Assembly (NCBI GenBank): GCA_023415725.1 | Contig: JAEZJR010000266.1 | Coordinates: forward strand, 1-18,391 | Origin: Acidobacteriota bacterium | Lineage (GTDB): Bacteria > Acidobacteriota > Blastocatellia > Pyrinomonadales > Pyrinomonadaceae | Reading direction: 5' to 3' | Length of the DNA stretch: 18,391 nt | Notes under the pieces: model-generated | What the model was told of the DNA's origin: nothing | Database searches by the model: none | Seen by the model: the letters and a program-made list of their open reading frames with translations, nothing else | Part shown: piece after piece, positions 1 to 7,773 of the stretch | How the letters are laid out: every line of letters begins with the position of its first letter | Position numbering within the stretch: position 1 is the first letter of the stretch | Translations under genes and position numbers: made by a program

Positions 1-1159
1 CGTGCAGCAGCATCTCCTTATACTCCGGGTTCGTCGAGGTTTCCGCCGCGATCGCGAATCGCTCCGTCATCGAGGGGATACCGGCCGAGAGCATCGCAAG
101 CGTGCGAAGCGTCTGCGCCGCAAAGTACTGACGGAAAAATGACCCGAATATCGGCCACCTTAATGACTTAACTTTCAGTTTGTCGAGTCCCTGAGGCGAC
201 CGCGCCCAGCTGAAGAACCAGATAGAGAAAATCAAAACTGCTAGAAGAAATATCAGGCCATACCAACTCGTTAGAAAATCCGATCCGGCTATCATTACCC
301 GCGTCAAAAAGGGTAGTGTCTGGTCCTTTCCCTGCAGCAGGCTAGAATAAAGCTCGACCATCCGCGGCATTACGAAATAAAGCACCACCCCCATCGCGAT
401 GAAGCAAAAAGCCACAACCGCGATAGGGTACATCAACGCGGAGCGAATATTGTTTTTAATTGCTTCGGCTTTCTTCTGAGCCTCTGCAAATCGCTGCAGA
501 GTTAATAAGAAGGCATTTCGGGTTTCACCTTCCTCATCCGTCGTGGTGCCGACCTCTTCACCGATTCGCAGTGCGCAGATGAACGTAATAGGAAATAGCG
601 GCTCCCCTTTATCGTCACGCTGCACTTCGAACGCTTCGGCGATCGTGTAGCCGTTCATGATCCGTTCAGCTGCATCGATCAATGCGTTCGAAAGCATCTT
701 GTTCGTCTGAGTGTAGGCGAGGAGCCGACAAACCTGCGTCGGGGCCTCCCCTACTTCCATCAGGTCGCCGAATTGCTCCGCGAGTTGGGCAAAATCCGTC
801 ATTGTTGGCCGACGAGCCTTTTGCCGCAACGCTCTTCGAGGGCTTATCGACACCACGTCGATCCCTGCACGACGAAGCTCTTTCTCTGCGAGATCGGCGT
901 CCGGGGTTTGGACGAATCCTTTGACCGTCAATCCTAAGCTATCGATTCCCGTATAGTTGAACCCGGTCGCCGATCTCCGCTCCGCCAGATCGATCTCATC
1001 GCCAAAGCCCGACGCACTCGGCGCAGGAGCAACAGGCATCCGATTCTTAACGGGCATCCCCGGGCCGGTCTGCACCGCCCCGCGTGCCGCCCCCGGAGCA
1101 TACCCCGGCGTCGCCGACACCCGCTTCCCACCCGGCTCAAACAATCTCGGTTCGTTCAT
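1..1159 (-). CDS. pilC: Type IV pilus inner-membrane platform protein PilC (GspF family), 3' end cut off
   Basis: PilC/GspF is the polytopic inner-membrane platform on which the extension ATPase works during pilus assembly. The reading frame opens at an ATG at 1157-1159 preceded by AGAGGAA and runs off the window start, giving 386 codons. Residues 1 to about 65 are a Gly/Pro/Ala-rich extension. Then comes the usual family opening (FNYTGIDSLGLTVKGFV), the first T2SSF domain, a membrane helix near SALMYPIAVVAFCFIAMGVV, a second helix near WYGLIFLLAVLIFSIWFF, and the start of the second T2SSF domain (FRQYFAAQTLRTLAMLSAGI). The family is normally about 400 residues, so roughly the last 90-100 are missing here. 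It lies downstream of pilB in the same direction but behind a 520-bp repeat-rich gap, so it may have its own promoter. Family assignment is firm; the N-terminal extension is longer than usual. Confidence 0.93.
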   Translation of the reverse strand, partial: MNEPRLFEPGGKRVSATPGYAPGAARGAVQTGPGMPVKNRMPVAPAPSASGFGDEIDLAERRSATGFNYTGIDSLGLTVKGFVQTPDADLAEKELRRAGIDVVSISPRRALRQKARRPTMTDFAQLAEQFGDLMEVGEAPTQVCRLLAYTQTNKMLSNALIDAAERIMNGYTIAEAFEVQRDDKGEPLFPITFICALRIGEEVGTTTDEEGETRNAFLLTLQRFAEAQKKAEAIKNNIRSALMYPIAVVAFCFIAMGVVLYFVMPRMVELYSSLLQGKDQTLPFLTRVMIAGSDFLTSWYGLIFLLAVLIFSIWFFSWARSPQGLDKLKVKSLRWPIFGSFFRQYFAAQTLRTLAMLSAGIPSMTERFAIAAETSTNPEYKEMLLH

Positions 1160-1187
1160 ACTTCCTCTCTAGCAGTGGTCAGTAAGC

Positions 1188-1237
1188 GGTAGGCAGTAGG
1201 CAGTAAAGATTTACCATTTACCATTCACCACTTACCG
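1188..1237. repeat. Short tandem motifs (GGTAGGC and TTACCAT types) upstream of pilC
   Basis: Just upstream of pilC, GGTAGGCAGTAGGC (1188-1201) continues into CAGTAAAG. It is followed by a heptamer array: TTACCAT, TTACCAT, TCACCAC and TTACCG at 1211-1237. The first motif recurs in inverted orientation at 1671-1684, so the two bracket the gap between pilB and pilC. No coding-like frame is seen here. The origin (dispersed repeat or decayed mobile element) is inference. Confidence 0.6.
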
Positions 1238-1261
1238 TTCTCATCACCGCTTTCCTCTTTA

Positions 1262-1347
1262 TCCGTGCCTTTCCGTGCCTTCCGTGTGTTCCGTGGTTTC
1301 TTCTTCTTTCTTCTTTTCTTATTTCGTGGTTAAAAACTCTTAACCAC
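1262..1347 (+). repeat. Dispersed repeat copy A: CCGTG-periodic tract ending in a hairpin
   Basis: The tract has CCGTG cores at short spacing (TCCGTGCC, TTCCGTGCC, TTCCGTGTG, TTCCGTGG), then a pyrimidine run of TTCTTC units, then a perfect 8-bp hairpin, GTGGTTAA-6 nt-TTAACCAC (1326-1347). The same order of elements appears on the opposite strand at 17608-17693. I judge them two copies of one dispersed intergenic repeat. No open frame or terminal duplication is visible. Confidence 0.65.
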
Positions 1348-1419
1348 CGCAAGAAGAAATTCGCAGAAACTCCACAAACTCCCTAAAATTTCACCCCGCC
1401 CGTCCCACGCGGTCCAAAA

Positions 1420-1525
1420 CGCGTCTCATTCGCGTCTCACTCATCACTCTCGCGGTCTCACTTGTCACCCTCACGCGTCTCATTCGTGACTCTCACGCGT
1501 CTCATTTGTCGCCCACGCGGTCTCA
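1420..1525 (+). repeat. Tandem CGCG(G)TCTCA repeat, six units, mostly 20-23 bp apart
   Basis: CGCGTCTCA or CGCGGTCTCA begins at 1420, 1431, 1451, 1474, 1496 and 1516. The spacings are 11, 20, 23, 22 and 20 bp. The words between them are related (TTCGTGACTCT, CTTGTCACCCT, TTTGTCGCCCA). Units are degenerate and have no unique spacers, so this is a minisatellite-like tandem repeat, not a CRISPR. It sits in the pilB-pilC gap. Confidence 0.75.
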
Positions 1526-1655
1526 CTTCTGTATTTCTTTGATACGTTTCGGTCCCACTTTTTTCCGATCCGATCGCCACAATGGCACGCAACGGCACCA
1601 AACCCCACGACCGCCCCGACCCCCTCAACAGCACCAATCCCGCTCCCCGCTTTTC

Positions 1656-1684
1656 CGCCTACCGCCTACCGCCTACTGCCTACC
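1656..1684 (-). repeat. GGTAGGC repeat, inverted copy, overlapping the pilB stop codon
   Basis: On the minus strand this reads GGTAGGCAGTAGGC followed by further GGTAGGCGG units. The 14-bp core (1671-1684) is the inverted match of 1188-1201. The pilB stop codon TAG (1680-1682) lies inside the core. Confidence 0.6.
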
Positions 1685-3572
1685 CCACGATCTCCCCATC
1701 CACCGTCACCGCCCCTTCGGCCCTCGGGTCGTGCTCCGCCGCGGCCGCCGCCCTCGAAAAGGCCTCGTGGCTGTGCTGCCGCTTGCTCTCGACCAGGCCC
1801 AGCACGGCCGCCACCTCGGTCTCGCTCGTGATCCCGGCGAGCACCTTTTGGCGTGCGACCTCGCGCATCGGGATCAGGTAACCCTTTTCCAATGAACGGT
1901 TTATCACCTCACGGGCCGATAGCGATCGGTCCTCAACCCACTCCTTCACCTCTTCGTTGAAGTAGAGCAGCTCCGCCATCGCGGTCCGCCCGCGCGTCCC
2001 CTTCCCGAAGCAGTCCGGGCACCCCACGCCCTTGTAAACCGGCCGGTCGTAAACCTCCGCCGGGTGCGGGTCGACCACCTTGCACCGCTCGCACAGCTTC
2101 TTGATGAGCGATTGGGCCAGGATGAGATTAAGCCCCGTCGACAAATTCTCACGCGGCAACCCGAGCGAAAACATACGCGAGAGCGTGTCCTCCACGTTCG
2201 CCGCGTGAAACGTCGACAGCACCAGGTGCCCCGTCAACGCGGCGTTTATCGCCACCGAGGCGTGCTCCGCCGAACGCAGCTCCCCAATCCCGATGATGTC
2301 CGGATCCGCCCGCAGGCACGAGTAAAAAGCATCCCACCAGGTGAACGGCGTGTTCGGCCGCAGGGACATCTGCGTTCGCCTCAAGGACCGTATCTCAATG
2401 GGTTCCCCGATCTCGATGATCTTGAACCGGTCCTGCTCCTCCAGCTGCGCGTAGATCGACTCGAGCGTGTTGGTCTTACCCGACCCCGTCGCCCCCGTGA
2501 TGATCAATATCCCCCGCTTCTGCGAATACGCCGCCTTCAGATCCTCGATCTGCCGCGGCAAAAACCCGACGGCGTTAATATCCCTAATAGGCTTCAATTG
2601 CGACCGCAAAACTATCGATGGCGAATACAGCGTCGGCTGCGACACAAACCGCAACTCCACCTCCGCCACCCGCCCATCCCGCATCGCCCGCACCTTCACC
2701 GTGCTGTCAATGTCCTTGAACTTCATCTGGGTGGCGTCCTTCCGCGATATCTCCGCCATCCCCATAGCGATCTGCCGAATTTTAATGAAGGGTATATGAT
2801 CCCAGCGGACGAACATTTCTGAATCGTACCGGAATCTGATCCGCCCCGTCGGCTGCCCCGCCTCGATGTGCATATCCGACGACCCCGAACGCAGGAACTC
2901 CATTAGAATCAATCGGATAAACTCCTGCGTCGTGAGTTCCGATTCGCTCCGACGGATGTTCCTCTCGTACTCCTCAGTGTCGGTCAGGTCGATCCATTCC
3001 TCCGACTCATTCCGCAGATCCGCCTCCGACGCGGCCTCGGCGGTCAGGGCCTCTTCAGCCGAGAGCGTACGCTCTCCTTCGCCCCAGTTCTTGGTCTTTT
3101 GTGACTTCTTTTTCTGCTCCTGCTCGAGGACGAAAAGTTGCGTGCGCTCGCTGTAAATATGCGAGTGCATGTACTCGAAAAAAGCTTCGTTAAGCTCGAT
3201 GAAATCTACATTGAAAGGCGAAACACGCAGGGCGTGGATCACGCCGTTACGATGTTCGGGATTGCGGACATGGACGAGACCAACCTCGAAATGAGCATTC
3301 TCAGCGCGATCAAGGTAGCCACCAGAGACGTTCAGTACGATCGCCTGATAACGCGACGAGGATTCCTTATTGAGGTAATGCGAAAAAGGCAGCGACGACT
3401 TTACGCTGTATTTGCGCTCGGGCGCCTGAACCGCGAGCGAAAGGTCCGGGTTCGACTGATTGCCGTTGAGGTAGAATGCCCCGCTGTCAGTAGTATGCAT
3501 CTCCCACTGGTATTCCGATCCGTCAGTCGGAAACTGGCTGCGATCGAATTCTTCAAAATCGTTGTACTGCAT
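1680..3572 (-). CDS. pilB: Divergent PilB-like extension ATPase (GspE/PulE superfamily)
   Basis: Predicted to power pilus extension by ATP hydrolysis at the cytoplasmic face, docking on PilC. The protein has 630 residues. Clear motifs are Walker A GATGSGKT (360-367), the Walker B region DPDIIGIGELR (423-433), the His box TGHLVLSTFHAAN (447-459) and a zinc-type cysteine quartet CERC and CPDC near 494-521, which is typical of PilB/GspE and absent from PilT. Differences from the family: the Asp box is GEPIE where EDPVE is usual, GEIRD is replaced by GELRS, and residues 1-210 do not resemble the normal MshEN domain and include an acidic/charged linker (150-210). The ATG at 3572 has only AAGGG about 10 nt upstream. 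The stop codon lies in a repeat. The ATPase assignment is firm; calling it PilB rests on the cysteines and the cluster. Confidence 0.88.
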   Translation of the reverse strand: MQYNDFEEFDRSQFPTDGSEYQWEMHTTDSGAFYLNGNQSNPDLSLAVQAPERKYSVKSSLPFSHYLNKESSSRYQAIVLNVSGGYLDRAENAHFEVGLVHVRNPEHRNGVIHALRVSPFNVDFIELNEAFFEYMHSHIYSERTQLFVLEQEQKKKSQKTKNWGEGERTLSAEEALTAEAASEADLRNESEEWIDLTDTEEYERNIRRSESELTTQEFIRLILMEFLRSGSSDMHIEAGQPTGRIRFRYDSEMFVRWDHIPFIKIRQIAMGMAEISRKDATQMKFKDIDSTVKVRAMRDGRVAEVELRFVSQPTLYSPSIVLRSQLKPIRDINAVGFLPRQIEDLKAAYSQKRGILIITGATGSGKTNTLESIYAQLEEQDRFKIIEIGEPIEIRSLRRTQMSLRPNTPFTWWDAFYSCLRADPDIIGIGELRSAEHASVAINAALTGHLVLSTFHAANVEDTLSRMFSLGLPRENLSTGLNLILAQSLIKKLCERCKVVDPHPAEVYDRPVYKGVGCPDCFGKGTRGRTAMAELLYFNEEVKEWVEDRSLSAREVINRSLEKGYLIPMREVARQKVLAGITSETEVAAVLGLVESKRQHSHEAFSRAAAAAEHDPRAEGAVTVDGEIVG

Positions 3573-3623
3573 AACCCAAAAGCCCTTGAAAAATTACACC
3601 TTTGCCGAACGACTCAGCCCACC

Positions 3624-3642
3624 TTTGTCCGGTACGGACAAA
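3624..3642. promoter_or_regulatory. Perfect palindrome in the pilB leader
   Basis: TTTGTCCG-3 nt-CGGACAAA is an 8-bp perfect inverted repeat located about 50 bp upstream of the pilB start. A nearby TTCCGTCCG could compete for pairing. It may be an operator or an RNA hairpin in the pilB leader; the sequence alone does not decide. Confidence 0.4.
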
Positions 3643-3712
3643 CTTCCGTCCGAAACGGCGGGGGCCGAATTCCCTTGGTACGTACTACTTATGCTGGATA
3701 AGACGTACTAAG

Positions 3713-3755
3713 ATGCGGCTTTTTCGTAAAATTTGCATTTAAAAGCCGCATTTTT
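3713..3755 (+). terminator. Strong hairpin between pilQ and pilB, terminator-like on the plus strand
   Basis: ATGCGGCTTTT (3713-3723) and AAAAGCCGCAT (3741-3751) form a perfect 11-bp stem around a 17-nt loop, followed by TTTTTC on the plus strand. On the minus strand, the direction of the pil genes, no T-run follows. It may stop antisense transcripts entering pilQ, or act as a processing or attenuation hairpin between pilQ and pilB. The 196-bp gap holds no other gene. Confidence 0.5.
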
Positions 3756-3768
3756 CAATTTTTCCCAC

Positions 3769-6700
3769 TCACGGCCCCGTCGTCGGAGTCGGAAGCGCGA
3801 TTACCTGCTTCGGCTCCATCTTGTCTCCCTGGCGCTTTTGCTCGGGCGTGATGGACGGCGGCTGCGTTGTCGCGCCGGGCACGTCAACGGTCTTGATCGG
3901 GTCCGGATAGGTGATCACGTCCACCGAGATCGCGAAATAGAGCCTGTTCACGCGGGCATCACGGATGCGGCGGCGGAACAGTTCACCGATGATGGGGATA
4001 TCGCCAAGTCCCGGCACCTTACGGTCGGTGCGGCTGTCGGAATCGACCGTGAACCCGCCTAGGATCGCGGTCTTGTCTTCATTCAGCAACAACTGAGTCT
4101 GGATCGAGCGTGCGCTGATCGCCGGAACGCCGCGGGCCGTGACCGACGAATCGATGTCGTTCGCGGTGAGCCGCAGCTCGAGGGTTACGGCCATCGGGTT
4201 GCCATTCTCGTCATCGAGCACGTACGGAGTCACGGCGAGGTTGTTAGCCGCGTTGACGAACACCACATCGCCCTGTCCGCCGAGCGTGCTGTCGATAACG
4301 ATGGGGAGTTGGCGGCCGACGTCGAGCGTCGTGCAGAGCCCGTCGATAACGGTCGCGAAGGGACGCGATTTGACCGAAATGATGCCGTTCTGCTGGAAGG
4401 CTGTCGCCTGAACGTTAAAATCGAACGTACCGATGACGGTCGAGAAATCGAACAGCGTACCGACCCCCAGCGTATCACCGAAGACGCCGCCGGTCGTGCG
4501 GCCGTCTGCCGTGCCGCCCGTGATGGTCGTCTCGACGCCGATATCGCGGATGCGATCCTGGTTCGCCGTGTAAACGAGGCCCTTTATGACCACCTGGAAC
4601 GGCGGACGGTCTGCACGGCGGATGAACTCGTCGATAAGGGCGTGCTCTTCCTTAGTGGCACGGATCGCGAGGATGTTGCGGCCAGGGATCTCAGTGACGA
4701 ACCGGTTGGTGCGGATGACCTCGGGGGCTTCCTGTTGAGCACCCCCGCCTTGTCCGCCGCCTTGCCCGCCGCCGGAGCTCTCGGTCATCGACCGAAGTCC
4801 GAGGATCTTCTCGATCTCAACTATTAGTTTGTCGTATTTGTTGTTGGTCAATTGCCCGACGGTCTGGCCCTGCTGCTGGCCGCCGCCGCCCCCACCGCCG
4901 CCCGCCACGGACCCGGACGTGCCGCCTTGATTATTACCGCCGCAACCGCCGCCCTGGCCACCCTGATTGCTACCCTGGCTGCGGTTTGCGAGGTCCACCG
5001 TCCCGCTGCCGGTGCGCTGCAGGAATTTCAATTTGACGAAACGAGTCTCAACATCCGCCATGTCCTGAAGGTTGGCGACGGCGGCGTTGCGAACGAGTTC
5101 GACAGTGTTGTCGTCGATGCAGCGCGCGCGTACACCTGAGACGAACAACTGTGATCTTAGAAGTACGTTCCACGGAATGCTGCCAGCCTTAACGTTCATG
5201 GGCAGTTCGCTGACACCTTCACCAAGGATGAAGTTGACCCCAAAACGCTGGTGGAGCTGATTGATCAGGTCCTCGAGTTTCAACTGAACAGTCTGAGAAA
5301 AGCGGATCGGCGGGCCGACCCAGTTCGGGTCGCAGTAGTTGTTTTGACGCTGCAGAGCGGCGAGTTCTTCCTGGCCGGTGAGCTTGGCGAACGGGCTGAT
5401 CGTGGCGGCGTTCATCGGCTTGAGCAGGTCCATCGCGAATTCGGGGCGCCCAGAAATGAGCACCGGTGACGGCTTCGCGGGAGCATTGGCCGGAGCGAGC
5501 ATTCGGTCGAACTGCGTCGAGAGATCGCTGTGGTTGTTCGCTGCTACTAACGATTCGTTCGCGAGCGGGGCATCGACGAGCACTTCCCTGTCCATCGGGG
5601 TGAGCATCGCCGTGTTCATCGTCGTGCTCGCGGTGATCGCGAGCGGCACTGAGGCAACAGAATTGCGTTCCGGGGCTCCGACGCCATCGCGTTCGGTAAC
5701 GGAGGCGACCGCGTCGGAATTCGAAGTGTTATGGCTTGCGGTGGTTTCCGCCGGCGGAGTCACGACCAGAGCCTCGGGAATAGCAGACGGACGAAGCGAC
5801 TCGATAACGCTGCCCGGTATCTCAGCGATCGCCGAAACGAACTGAGAAAATGCGGAACGCGGAGCTGTTTCGGCCATCAGGCTTCCATCGCGATCCTCGG
5901 TGACGACGGCAGTGGAATCTGAGTCAGCGTCGTGCCCACTAAACGCAAAAGCTGTCGGAGCCGGCGCCGCCGGTTCGGCTACCAAGCGTGGGCGTTCGAA
6001 GATCGAAACTGGGGTATCGTTAATGGCCGCAATAAAATACGGAAGCGCCGAGCCAGAAGAAGGGGCCGGGGCATTGGCGACGCGTGCTTCATCAAAAGAG
6101 GAAGATGAGTTGTACAGCGCGACGTGCTCGTTGCTGATACCTTCAGGAGAATCAAAGACCGGAGCCGCGGGAGCGCCAACGATCCGCTGACGGGTGAAAT
6201 CCGCCGACGGAGCGTCGGATACCGCAGCGACGGAATCCGCAGGTACGGCGGCGTTCGCCCGCTCCAGTTCGACGGCGGTGGTGCGGCCATCCGCATCGAT
6301 GCGCTGATCATTCGAACGGGCAGCGTGCACGTTCAAGGCGACGGCTTCAGGTGCCGGAGCCTTGGGCATTTCGGGCGTCGGCTCAAGCGAACGGCGAGAG
6401 AAGATCGCCTTCGGCAACTCGGCAAGTGCGGTGATGAAGTAAGGCAGCTTGCTGCGCGTGGCGCTGTCCCGAGCAATGTCCGCGCTCGCGATCCGTTCGT
6501 CAACCGGTTTGGTCTGAGCGTCGTTCGCGAAACCCAGGTAATGAGCGGCAGCCATCGGGACCTCGGCCCAAGTGCTCATGAAGAGCGATTCGGAAGCGGA
6601 GGTGTTTCGAGCGATGTCGGTCGATTCTTCGCGGACCTCGATCGGGCTATATGCGGACTCGCCCTGCATTGCCGTGTGATCGCCAGCGGCAGCATCCTCA

Positions 6701-6924
6701 GCCAACGGCAACGCGGCGACCGGCTGCATCCCTGCGAGGGGCTCGCCTGAGAGACGGGTGGCAACTGCGGGGACAAAGCTGAAATTCACCCGGCCCGCGT
6801 TGGGTCGGGTGTCGAATTCGCCTATCTCACCGGCGACGGTGGGGGCCGTCACGTGTAGGAAATTTCCGCCCATAACGCTGAACGCAGTCAATGAAAGAAA
6901 CGCCGTGAACAATACTCTTCTCAT
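3769..6924 (-). CDS. pilQ: Type IV pilus outer-membrane secretin PilQ, with long repetitive N-terminal region
   Basis: PilQ forms the gated outer-membrane ring through which the pilus passes. It has 1051 residues against about 700 in well-known PilQs. A signal peptide lies at 1-32 (MRRVLFTAFLSLTAFSVMGG onward). Residues 35-520 are Ala/Ser/Pro-rich and contain four degenerate copies of an LPYFIxAIAE-type motif (about 109-130, 155-180, 290-314, 355-379). A secretin N0/STN-like domain is at about 540-612 (LKLEDLINQLHQRFGVNFIL), an N1-type domain is interrupted by Gly/Gln-rich insertions (651-691 and 716-731), and the secretin core ends in VPGLGDIPIIGELFRRR (970-986). No AMIN domain is recognised. 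It follows the PilP-like gene by 63 bp; no clear ribosome site precedes the ATG at 6924. Secretin identity is certain. Confidence 0.94.
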   Translation of the reverse strand: MRRVLFTAFLSLTAFSVMGGNFLHVTAPTVAGEIGEFDTRPNAGRVNFSFVPAVATRLSGEPLAGMQPVAALPLAEDAAAGDHTAMQGESAYSPIEVREESTDIARNTSASESLFMSTWAEVPMAAAHYLGFANDAQTKPVDERIASADIARDSATRSKLPYFITALAELPKAIFSRRSLEPTPEMPKAPAPEAVALNVHAARSNDQRIDADGRTTAVELERANAAVPADSVAAVSDAPSADFTRQRIVGAPAAPVFDSPEGISNEHVALYNSSSSFDEARVANAPAPSSGSALPYFIAAINDTPVSIFERPRLVAEPAAPAPTAFAFSGHDADSDSTAVVTEDRDGSLMAETAPRSAFSQFVSAIAEIPGSVIESLRPSAIPEALVVTPPAETTASHNTSNSDAVASVTERDGVGAPERNSVASVPLAITASTTMNTAMLTPMDREVLVDAPLANESLVAANNHSDLSTQFDRMLAPANAPAKPSPVLISGRPEFAMDLLKPMNAATISPFAKLTGQEELAALQRQNNYCDPNWVGPPIRFSQTVQLKLEDLINQLHQRFGVNFILGEGVSELPMNVKAGSIPWNVLLRSQLFVSGVRARCIDDNTVELVRNAAVANLQDMADVETRFVKLKFLQRTGSGTVDLANRSQGSNQGGQGGGCGGNNQGGTSGSVAGGGGGGGGQQQGQTVGQLTNNKYDKLIVEIEKILGLRSMTESSGGGQGGGQGGGAQQEAPEVIRTNRFVTEIPGRNILAIRATKEEHALIDEFIRRADRPPFQVVIKGLVYTANQDRIRDIGVETTITGGTADGRTTGGVFGDTLGVGTLFDFSTVIGTFDFNVQATAFQQNGIISVKSRPFATVIDGLCTTLDVGRQLPIVIDSTLGGQGDVVFVNAANNLAVTPYVLDDENGNPMAVTLELRLTANDIDSSVTARGVPAISARSIQTQLLLNEDKTAILGGFTVDSDSRTDRKVPGLGDIPIIGELFRRRIRDARVNRLYFAISVDVITYPDPIKTVDVPGATTQPPSITPEQKRQGDKMEPKQVIALPTPTTGP

Positions 6925-6938
6925 GGGTTTTCGTAATA

Positions 6939-6976
6939 CCGATCACGCGATCGGACCAAGCCGCCCTATCGGCGGC
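6939..6976. promoter_or_regulatory. Two adjacent hairpins in the pilQ leader
   Basis: CCGAT-6 nt-ATCGG (6939-6954) and GCCGCC-5 nt-GGCGGC (6960-6976) occupy most of the 63-bp gap between the PilP-like gene and pilQ. No T-run follows in the transcribed direction, so they are not classical terminators. They could hold back translation or stabilise an mRNA end, which would set the secretin level separately from the upstream genes. Confidence 0.4.
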
Positions 6977-6987
6977 GAATATATCAA

Positions 6988-7773
6988 CTAGCCGACATTG
7001 CGGAGCGAGCGCGCCCACGAACGGAGGCGATAGGTGCGCCGTGCGTCTTCGCCGGTGGCGAACACTACTCCCTCAGGACGAAGCTCGGTGAGCCACCCGT
7101 CGGCGAACAACGTGCCGACGGGGAAACTCAAAGTTCTGCCCGCGGCCTCGGAATAAAAGAGAACTTCCTGACGGCCGTTGCCGCCATCGACCACGCCGAC
7201 CGGCATAAGGTCTTCGATCGAGAAGATCTGCGGATCGAGCGGGATCTCACCGGTCGCAGCGCGCTGGAGCCACGCTTCGTAACGCTGCTTGGTGGCCTCG
7301 TTCGCGGAAAGCTGTGGCGCGGCGGAACCGCCGTTACTTCCGGCGGACGCTCCCGGAACAACAGAGGTACTGTTGGGACGCCCGCCACCCGTGTTCGACG
7401 CCACCGTCGAGGGCGACCCGCCGCTTCCACCGGTGGTCGTCACCACACCGCCGACAGCCCTTTGGGCATTCGATAGACTGACGATGCCTGTTCGGTCCGC
7501 GAACGGGTCTTTAACGGCTACGACCTCAGGGACTGTGGTCAAAGACATGACGCTGGCGAGTTCGTCGCGAAGCTTCGGGTCGATCACGACCGGCTGCTGG
7601 CGTGCCTGCGCGGCCGCTTGCGCGAGTTGCCCTTCAACGAAACTCATCGAAATGCTCCAGGCCCACAGGGCGAAGAACAGAAGCAGGAACACCGCGAGGA
7701 ACAGGAGCAGGAGCCTGAATGAAAGGCGGTCGATCAAACGTAAACGAGCCGGAGCAGTGGTAACTGTGTTCAT
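6988..7773 (-). CDS. Membrane-anchored pilus assembly protein in the PilP position
   Basis: Probably links the PilN-PilO inner-membrane complex to the secretin, the role of the lipoprotein PilP. It has 261 residues. A short basic cytoplasmic tail is followed by one strong membrane helix (about 20-42, LLLLFLAVFLLLFFALWAWS). A periplasmic stretch follows, then a Gly/Ser/Thr-rich linker (about 108-150), then a folded C-terminal part (about 155-261) with IEDLMPVGVV and LRPEGVVFATGEDARRTYRL, which resembles the small beta domain of PilP/GspC. There is no lipobox cysteine, so it is not a lipoprotein. Its ATG overlaps the pilO stop as ATGA, indicating translational coupling. Function comes from order and architecture rather than clear sequence likeness. 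Confidence 0.8.
   Translation of the reverse strand: MNTVTTAPARLRLIDRLSFRLLLLFLAVFLLLFFALWAWSISMSFVEGQLAQAAAQARQQPVVIDPKLRDELASVMSLTTVPEVVAVKDPFADRTGIVSLSNAQRAVGGVVTTTGGSGGSPSTVASNTGGGRPNSTSVVPGASAGSNGGSAAPQLSANEATKQRYEAWLQRAATGEIPLDPQIFSIEDLMPVGVVDGGNGRQEVLFYSEAAGRTLSFPVGTLFADGWLTELRPEGVVFATGEDARRTYRLRSWARSLRNVG

Noticed and set aside
1420..1525. CRISPR array
   Set aside because: Units are about 10 bp, degenerate, and the intervening words are related to each other rather than unique; no cas genes are near.
2064..2822. Long plus-strand open frame (252 codons)
   Set aside because: It lies wholly antisense to the conserved ATPase core, and its product is Arg/Pro-rich with no recognisable motif; it is a shadow of GC-rich coding DNA.
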